A DNA stretch of 64,000 bases, from positions 1-64,000 of the forward strand of contig NZ_PXZO01000009.1 in the NCBI RefSeq assembly GCF_003013475.1, read 5' to 3'. Below, one piece after another: positions 1-7,900 of this stretch. Position 1 is the first letter of the stretch. Each line of letters starts with the position of its first letter. The notes under the pieces were generated by a model. That model saw only the letters and a list, made by a program, of their open reading frames with translations. It did not search any database and had not been told where the DNA came from. Made by a program: the position numbers and the translations under genes. Source of the DNA: Brevibacillus porteri. Lineage in GTDB: Bacteria; Bacillota; Bacilli; Brevibacillales; Brevibacillaceae.

Positions 1-316
1 ACGATGTGCTTGTTTTCCAACCCTCCCGATTCAAGATTTGTAACCACTTTTTTAAAACATCTACCTCCATTTGTAGACGCCGAATCTCCCGGTCCTGCTC
101 CGTTTCAACCCGATGAGGATTTCCACGCCCGTCCTTGAATGATACCTCTCCACTTTCGCGATACTTCCTCATCCAAGTTCTGACGCGATATTTATCCTGG
201 ACCCCTAGGTGTTCGGCAATCTTTCTGTAGCTCCATCCCTCTTCCACGTGCAAGCGAACTGCTTCTACTTTGAGTGATTCTGGATAATGTTTAAATTTCT
301 GTCCTTTCACTGCCAT
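1..316 (-). CDS. IS3-family transposase OrfA (partial, runs off left edge)
   Basis: Small DNA-binding subunit of an IS3-family transposase. The minus-strand ATG at 316-314 has a strong ribosome site (AGGGGGTG, minus strand). The visible 105 residues start MAVKGQKFKHYPESLKVEAV, then a helix-turn-helix (YRKIAEHLGV ... RVRTWMRKY, about residues 30-52) and a leucine-rich helix (RRLQMEVDVLKKWLQIL) of the kind used for OrfA multimerisation. Near the end codons 88-90 read TTA AAA AAG, giving the heptamer A AAA AAG (+ strand 47-53). This is in the correct phase for the -1 programmed frameshift that makes OrfAB in this family. The stop codon lies outside the window. OrfA proteins are usually about 90-170 aa, so most of it is here. 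Family assignment is firm; the frameshift site is inferred. Confidence 0.8.
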   Translation of the reverse strand, partial: MAVKGQKFKHYPESLKVEAVRLHVEEGWSYRKIAEHLGVQDKYRVRTWMRKYRESGEVSFKDGRGNPHRVETEQDREIRRLQMEVDVLKKWLQILNREGWKTSTS

Positions 317-1063
317 GACGAAAAGCACCCCCTAGAATTACATCGGATTTCCCTATGGGTTTTTCCAATGTCTATTCTAAGGGGTGCACTTCATTTTGCT
401 GACAAAGGCTTTTCTTCCTATGCGCTGAGTCTTCGTGGACACGGTGAAAGTGACGGCTATGAAAATCTTCATTCCTACACACTTCAGGATTACACGGATG
501 ATGTTCTTGAAGTGATCGGGCGTCTAAAAAGTAAGCCAGTGCTGGTCGGACACTCCATGGGTGGAGGAATTGTGCAGAAGATCTTGCACAAGCATCCAGA
601 TATAATCTCAGGTACCGTTCTGGTTGCCTCGATTTCTCCACATGGCGGAATGGGTGACTTATTCCGATTGATGATCAAAAATTTTAAAGAAGCTATGCAA
701 TTATTTACATATAACGAGAAAAGAGATGCATCACTGCTTGCCAATGTCTTTTTTTCCAAGGAGCTGCCGATTGAAAAAAAGGATGAGTGGGTGAAGCTCT
801 TGCAGCCTGAATCACTGAAAGCAAGAACCGAGATGAATGGAAAAATTGTTCCAAAAACCGTCCGTGCGAAAACTCCGATACTGGTTCTCGGCTCCAAGCA
901 GGATCGGATGATTTCTGAGAAAACAACACGCCGAATTGGCAAAACATACGGAATCGAACCCGTTCTGTTCCAAAATATCAGTCATGATATGATGCTTGAT
1001 CCTGAATGGGAAGCTGTTGCTGGCCACATTTTGACTTTTTTGAGCGAATCTATATCTGAATAG
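287..1063 (+). pseudogene. Alpha/beta hydrolase, 5' end removed by the IS
   Basis: Remainder of an alpha/beta-hydrolase-fold esterase or lipase. The open frame is 258 codons, but the first ~36 (to 393) are translated IS sequence. Recognisable hydrolase begins at ADKGFSSYALSLRGHGES (from 398). The nucleophile elbow GHSMGG (Ser90), the acid in GSKQDRMI (Asp206) and the histidine in ISHDMM (His233) are all present. The N-terminal strands carrying the HG oxyanion-hole motif, about 30-40 residues, are missing. Neither the ATG at 287 nor that at 368 has a good ribosome site, so I call it a remnant; a stable chimeric protein is not excluded. The methyltransferase starts 17 nt downstream, so both were probably cotranscribed with the PKS genes. 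In such clusters these hydrolases may edit or load acyl chains; that role is a guess. Confidence 0.65.
325..387 (-). promoter_or_regulatory. Inverted repeat able to mask the transposase ribosome site
   Basis: Arms 325-338 and 374-387 pair over 14 positions on the minus-strand RNA (13 Watson-Crick plus one G-U wobble), with a 35-nt loop. The proximal arm contains the AGGGGGTG ribosome site of orfA. A transcript entering from outside the element would fold and hide the site; one starting within the loop would not. IS10 and IS50 are known to protect themselves this way from impinging transcription. Its role here is inferred. Confidence 0.6.
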
Positions 1064-1080
1064 CGGAGGTTGGGAATAAC

Positions 1081-1896
1081 ATGGAAGGTTCTTATCAAAT
1101 CGCAAACATTGCCACGAATGTTGAGGTAGAAATAGAACGTTTGAAATCGCAGGTGGAGTTGTTTTGGGATAAAGAGCTGAAGCATTATATCGAGTTTGGT
1201 CTGACAGATGGAATGTCAGTGATAGAGCTAGGCTCGGGACCAGGATTCGTAATGGAAAAGGTCATGCAGGAGTTTACAAATTGCAGAATGACGGGATTAG
1301 AGCTTGATCCGCTTCTCGTTGATTATTCAAGAAACTATTTGACACAAAAGCAATCGGATCGATTTGAAATAGTCGCGGGATCGATTATGGAAACTGGCTT
1401 ACCTAGCGATTCCTATGATTTTGCGATTACCCGACTCGTATTGGAACATTTACCCGACCCAGTCGGTGCGGTTCGTGAAGTGGCGAGGTTATTAAAACCA
1501 GGCGGCAAAGCGGTATTTATCGACAATGATTTCGAGATGCACATCATGACCACCCCACATGTACCAGAATTGCGAGAGCTGTATGATGCCTATTGTGCGG
1601 CACGCTATGCGGAAGGCGGCAACCCGAAAATCGGTCGAGAACTGCCAACGGTCCTCAAGCAAGGCGGACTTGGAAATTTAGATTTCGAAGTCATATGCGC
1701 TCACAGTGAGCTACTCGGGTACGAAATGTTTCTAAAGTCGGAGGGTGTAGGCATTCCTGTGCAGTTGGTGCGTGACGGTTATTTATCTAGCAAGGCGTTG
1801 GGTAAGCTATCTGTGGCATGGCGAAACATGCTGAATACGGAAGGTCATTCTATTCTCAGACAGCTATACATGGCTGTTGGTGAGAAATCGGTGTAG
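1081..1896 (+). CDS. Class I SAM-dependent methyltransferase
   Basis: Stand-alone methyltransferase of 271 aa, cytosolic, with no signal peptide. Motif I is VIELGSGPGF (about residues 48-57), the acidic motif II is LELDP (about 74-78), and a later motif is LPSDSYDFAITRLVLEHLPDP, then LLKPGGKAVF. This is the UbiE/Methyltransf_25 pattern for small-molecule substrates. The ATG is preceded by GGAGGT (1065-1070) at 10-nt spacing. It sits 17 nt after the hydrolase remnant and 19 nt before the first PKS gene, so it belongs to the same operon and probably decorates the starter unit or the finished product. The sequence does not show whether the acceptor is O, N or C. It is distinct from the cMT domains inside the PKSs, which have the GAGTGGTS motif. 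Confidence 0.85.
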   Translation: MEGSYQIANIATNVEVEIERLKSQVELFWDKELKHYIEFGLTDGMSVIELGSGPGFVMEKVMQEFTNCRMTGLELDPLLVDYSRNYLTQKQSDRFEIVAGSIMETGLPSDSYDFAITRLVLEHLPDPVGAVREVARLLKPGGKAVFIDNDFEMHIMTTPHVPELRELYDAYCAARYAEGGNPKIGRELPTVLKQGGLGNLDFEVICAHSELLGYEMFLKSEGVGIPVQLVRDGYLSSKALGKLSVAWRNMLNTEGHSILRQLYMAVGEKSV

Positions 1897-1901
1897 AGAT
1901 C

Positions 1902-1909
1902 GGGGGGAG
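1902..1909 (+). promoter_or_regulatory. Ribosome-binding site setting the start of the first PKS gene
   Basis: GGGGGGAG lies 6 nt before ATG 1916 and no comparable site precedes the in-frame ATG at 1877. This places the start at 1916. Confidence 0.75.
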
Positions 1910-1915
1910 TCGAGT

Positions 1916-4900
1916 ATGAAGGTACTTTTTCATTCATTTCATGATGTGGAAACTATAGTGAAAGAAGTAATGACCGACTTATTAAAAGATACGACGAATC
2001 CCTTGGATTTCGATAAAAGCTTTGTGGAATTAGGTATCAGCTCGGTGTTGTCTGTAGAAATGGTAGAGATGATGAATAGGAAGCTAGGCATTGACTTAGG
2101 GATTGAGGTTGTTTTTGATCATGAGAATATCAAGCAACTAGCCACGCACATTTTCGAAAAATATCAGGAAATCGCTCAAGCAACAGATCGTATCCAGGCT
2201 GATCATGGCTCAACAACGATTGCGAGCAAGATAGGTAAAATCATGGCTCAACTATTGGATACACCTGTGGAAACTCTTAATTTCGATAAAAGTTTCATAG
2301 AGCTGGGCATTCATTCTGTGTTGGCGGTCGAATTAATAGAAGCAATCAATGCTGACTTGGGGCTTCATCTTGGCGTAGAAGTTATTTTTGATTATACAGA
2401 GGTGGGTGAGCTGGCTGAGTATATCTCTCTGCAATTTGCGTCAGAGATGGCAGCAGACGACAGCCAAATCCTGCCTACTGTTTTAGCAAATGAAATTCGC
2501 CACTCCGATATCGCGATCATCGGAATAGCAGGCAGATTTGCTGGCTCAGATTCGGTGGAAGAGCTTTGGAAGCATCTTGCGTCTGGCGACAGTTGTATCG
2601 AGGAAATATCGCGCAGTGGTTGGGAAGCAGATCAATATTACGGCGGGCTTCTCAAGGACATTGATCAATTTGATGCAACCTTTTTCAATATTTCGTCTGA
2701 CGAAGCAAAAAGTATGGACCCTCAACAAAGGTTGTTCCTGCAAGAATCCTATAAAGCCTTTGAAGATAGCGGATACTCGGTTGAACAGTTATCCGGGAGA
2801 AAAGTAGGTGTGTTTGTCGGGGGACGCCATTCAGACTACAAAGAGAAATCTGTGTTGGCCGAAGGTGTCTCTTCCCAAACGATGCTAGGCAATGAAATGT
2901 CGATGTTAGGGGCAAGACTCTCCTACTTTTTAAATCTCAAGGGACCAAGTCTTGCTGTTGATACAGCTTGCTCCTCTGCTTTGGTAGCCATTCATTTAGC
3001 CTGCGACAGTCTGCGCAGGGGAGAAACCGAAATGGCTCTTGCAGGCGGAGTGGCGATTCACAGCTCCCCTGACTTTTTTGTGATGTCCTCCAAAATGGGC
3101 GTGGTCTCACCTGATGGAACATGCAACACCTTTGACAATCATGCGAATGGAATGGTGTTTGGAGAAGGAGTGGGAGCAGTCGTACTGAAGCCAGTTGCGA
3201 AAGCAATGGAAGATGGCGACCATATTTATGCGATCATCAAGGGCTCGACCGTGAATCAGACAGGAAAATCAAACGGTATTACAGCACCGAGCATGCTTGC
3301 CCAAAAAGAATTGATTGTGGATGTCTATGAAAATGCAGGGGTTGATCCGGAGACGATCAGTTATATCGAAACGCATGGGACAGGAACGCAACTGGGTGAT
3401 CCTATTGAAGTGAAAGCATTGATGGAAGCATTTCGTTCGTTTACCGATAAAACACAATTTTGCGCGATTGGCTCACATAAGCCCAACATCGGTCATGCCA
3501 CGATGACATCGGGACTGGCGAGTCTGTTTAAAGTGGTCATGGCGATGAAATATAAGAAGATCGCTCCGACGATCAGTATCAAGGAAGTCAATAAGCATAT
3601 CAAATTGACGGGAAGTCCCTTTTTCATCAATACCGAGCTCATCGAATGGAATACCAGTGACGCGACTCCGCGAAGAGCAGGAGTGAGCGCTTTAGGATCG
3701 AACGGAACCAATTGTCATCTGATTCTGGAAGAAGCGCCGACGGTACAACTGCAATCAAGCAAGCAGCAAGCAGGGGCTTATTACTTGTTTCCGTTTTCAG
3801 CCAAGAGCGAGTCAGCTCTCACGAAAAAAGTGGATGAAATGTCCCATTGGTTAGCAAAAGAAGCGGGACGTTTTCACGAACAAGATATTTCCTATACCTT
3901 GTTCACTGGGAGAAGTCATTTTTCGCACCGTTGCATGTTTATTGCCAAGGACGTAGAGGAATTGCGGCAAAAAATCGCGGAAGTAAAAGAAACGGGAACA
4001 ACTGCTGATTATTTTGTCCATAATGAATCGGATTTCGTGCAGCTAGAAAAGAGCTTGAAAGAGTTCGGAGAAAAATTAATTACAGAAGTAGTAGAGAACA
4101 GTTCGCTAACCACCCAAGCAAGGAAAGAGAAGCTGTCCACGCTTGCTGATTTATTTGTAAAAGGGTACAAGCTGGATTGGAGCTCCTTATATAAAAACGG
4201 CAAATATACCCGGGTGCCTTTGCCAGCCTATCCATTTAGAGGGGAACGCTATTGGCTGCCCAAAACAAAGAGACAGGATCGCTTGCCCAATACCCACCCC
4301 GAATTGTGGAAGGAGATGGACGAGCTTCTCTGCAAACTGTTATGGGGGCAAATGCAGTCCATCGGTTGGTTTACGGACAAGAGTGTGAATGTAGCCGACC
4401 TCAAGGCAAAAACAGGCTTCCAGCACCGTTATGAAAAATGGCTGGAAGAAACTATCGCGATGTTAGCTCGTCATGGCTATCTCGATGGCTTTGATGGAGA
4501 GCAATGCCTGGTGGTTGATCCGACTTTGATCGAGGTAGATGCTGTATGGGCAGAATGGGATCGACGTAAGGTAGCATGGCGTAAGGATGCCAATTTAGAA
4601 GTGCGGATCAGATTGCTGGAAGCAACGATGAAATCTCTGCCGCACATTGTAACAGGCAAGCGACTTGCTACGGATGTCATGTTTCCAGGCTCTTCTATGG
4701 AATTGGTACAACATATTTATAAAAATAACCCGGTGGCAGATCACTACAATGAAGTGCTAGCGGAAACAGTTGCCACCTATGTGGAAGAACGGATGAAACA
4801 AGATCAGTCTGCAAAAATTCGCATCATAGAGATTGGTGCGGGGACAGGCGGAACGAGCACGTTTGTATTTGAAAAGCTGAAGCCTTATCAGCAGTTTATG

Positions 4901-7900
4901 GAAGAATATTGCTATACCGACATCTCCAAAGCATTTTTGATGTTCGCACAAAAGGAATATGGACCGCACGTTCCGTATCTGACCTATCAAATTTTTAATG
5001 TGGAAGCGCCTTTTGCTGAGCAAGGCGTTCGAGAGGGCTATTACGATCTGGTGATTGCAGCTAATGTGTTGCACGCCACCAAAGATATTCGCAAAACCTT
5101 GCGCCATACCAAAGCTGTTTTACGAGAAAACGGTTTGGTTCTTTTAAATGAGATTAGCAGTAATTCCTTGTTCCTTCATCTGACCTTTGGTCTTTTGGAG
5201 GGATGGTGGCTGTCTGAAGATACGGATGTACGTATTCCAGGTTCTCCTGCCTTAACTCCGGCAGATTGGGAAACAGTACTGGAAAAGGAAGGATTTCACG
5301 CGATCTCTTTTCCAGCTCAGGAAGCTCATGATCTGGGACAACAGATTGTCCTTGGAAAAAGCGATGGCGTCCTCCACCCTGATGTTTGTGTCGGTACGAC
5401 TGCTTCACCTATCGCGCGAGAGACTGTCCATCAGTCAAAAGCAGAAGGGAGAGTCTCTTCGCAGCCAGCACCTCAAAACATTCCAAGCCAGTCTGGGGTG
5501 ACCGAGCAGACGGTGACGGATTATGTGAAGGATATGATTATTGAAAAGCTGGTCACCGCATTGGAAGTCGATGTCGATTCGATCGATGTGGATGAACCTT
5601 TTAGAGATTATGGATTGGATTCCATTCTCGGGGTTCGTTTGGTTCAAGAGATCAATCAAGCGATGATCATTGAAATAGAGACGACCATTCTTTTTGATTA
5701 CAGTACAGTCAATCAACTTGCCAGCTATATTTTGTCTGAGTACAAAGAGGTCATTTCTCATGCGTTAGGACAGAAAGTCAGTCTATCCGAGCAGAGGGAA
5801 GATTCCGTCTCTGCTATTCAGACTGAGCCATTCATTCAAGCAGCTCCTATGCTTTCAGCGGAAAAAGGGCGCGCATCAGAAAAAGCTGCGTTCCTCGCTG
5901 AACCCATTGCGATTATTGGAATGAGCGGTACGTTTGCCTCATCTGATAACGCTGACGACTTATGGGATCACTTGGTGAACGGTTCGGATTTGCTTACGAA
6001 AGTGACTCGTTGGGATTTATCAGCGTACGGACTGGACGAGGCAGAAGGCTATCAATACGGCGGGCTTGTAGAAAATATTGACTTGTTTGATCCGCTTTTT
6101 TTCAACATCTCCGGTTTGGAAGCTGACTATATGGACCCGCAGCAACGATTCTTTTTAGAGGAATCCTGGAAAGCGTTGGAGGATGCTGGCTATGCGGGTC
6201 AAGGCGTGCAAGGAATCCAATGCGGTGTCTACGCAGGATGTGCCAAAGGTGATTACGATCGTCTCGTGGGAGAGAATCCTCCTGCCCAAGCCTTCTGGGG
6301 AAATATGGAGTCCATTGTGCCTGCTCGGGTTGCTTATCATCTGGACTTGCAGGGACCTGCCGTCACGATTGATACGGCTTGCTCCAGTTCCTTGGTGGCG
6401 ATTCATATGGCATGCCAAGCCTTGCGTACAGGTGAGGTCGACATGGCATTGGCAGGTGGTGTCTTCATTCAATCTACGCCAGGATTTTATTTGTCTGCCA
6501 AGCGAGCAGGTATGCTGTCACCGACAGGACGCTGCCATACGTTTGATGAGCGGGCCGATGGCTTTGCGACGGGAGAAGGCGCTGGTGTCGTTGTACTGAA
6601 ACGTCTCTCGGAAGCGATCGCTTGCGGTGACCATATTTACGGTGTCATTCGAGGCTCGGGAATCAATCAGGATGGGACGACGAATGGGATTACTGCGCCG
6701 AGTGCGAAATCTCAGGAGCGATTGGAACGCAATGTCTACAATACATTCGACATCAATCCTGAGCAAATTACGATGGTCGAGGCTCATGGAACGGGAACCA
6801 AGCTGGGAGATCCGATTGAGTATCAAGCGCTAACTCGCGCTTTTCGGACATATACGGATAAAAAAGAATTTTGTGCGATTGGATCGATCAAGACGAATAT
6901 TGGTCATACCCAGATCGCAGCAGGCGTTGCAGGGGTCATCAAAATCCTTTTGTCATTGAAGCACAAACAAATAGCGCCATCGCTGCATTTTGAAGCAGGG
7001 AACGAAAACATTACGTTTGCAGATAGCCCGTTTTATGTCAATACAAGCCTGAAGGAATGGTCAGTGGAGCCGCAAGCCAAACGTTGTGCGGCGATCAGTT
7101 CCTTTGGAGCCAGCGGTACAAATGCGCATATGGTCATCGAAGAGGCGCCTCAGGTAGAGCGGAATCATGCGAAAAAGCCGGGCTATTTGATTGTGTTGTC
7201 GGCTCGCACTTTTGAACAGCTACGCCAGCAGGTTGCCCAATTGCTTTCGTTTTGTGAAAAAGCACCGGAGACGGATTGTGGAAATATCAGCTATACGCTG
7301 TTAGTAGGCAGAAAGCATTTCCATCACCGCTTCTCTTGCATGGTTCAGCATACAGCTGAGCTTGTCCAGCTTTTGAAAAAGTGGCTGGAAACAGGAAAAG
7401 TATCTCAGGCTTTTGTTTCCGAGTTAAATGAAAAAGATCATCGTGAACAAACCGCATTGAAACGTTACGGTAATCAAAGCATCGAGAATTTGCATGGGAC
7501 GAGTCAGTCGAGCGAATATTTGGAACAGTTGTCTGTGATCGCAGAATTGTTTGTGCAGGGATATGGATTGGACTATGACAAGCTGTTTGCGGACGATTCG
7601 TATTCTCGTATTTCTCTTCCCACGTATCCTTTTGCCAAGGAACGCCATTGGGTACTTGAGAGTGAAACAAAAGCAAATGCAAGGGTAGCAGCAAAAAACG
7701 CCACAGCCTCCGTGATCCATCCCATGCTGCATCAGAACACTTCTACTTTCTCCGAGCAACGGTTTAGCTCCATCTTCACGGGAGAAGAGTTTTTCTTGGC
7801 GGATCACGTAGTCAAAGGGCAGCGGGTGTTACCGGGAGTTGCCTATCTGGAGATGGCAAGAACCGCGATGGAGCACGCTGTAGGAGAGAGAGTCCATGGG

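Larger units (their letters stand above)
1..393 (-). mobile_element. IS3-family insertion sequence, one end (partial)
   Basis: The left edge of the window is the transposase-start end of an IS3-family element (IS150-like). The minus strand reading from 393 begins TGAAGTGCACCCC, which starts with the TG typical of IS3 ends and resembles the IS150 tip as I remember it. It then leads into orfA on the minus strand. The rest of the element, including orfB and the other terminal repeat, lies left of the window. The exact boundary (393, or 388 if the tip is TGCACCCC) is inferred. The element abuts and truncates the hydrolase gene that follows. Confidence 0.75.

Noticed and set aside
1877-1915. Alternative in-frame ATG start for the first PKS at 1877
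   Set aside because: It overlaps the methyltransferase end, has no ribosome site and adds 13 residues unlike any ACP leader. ATG 1916 has GGGGGGAG upstream.
3760-4260. Possible AT domains after the KSs
   Set aside because: No GHSxG acyltransferase motif is found after any KS. The ~165-residue stretches ending LPxYPF are the KS-flanking linkers of trans-AT systems.
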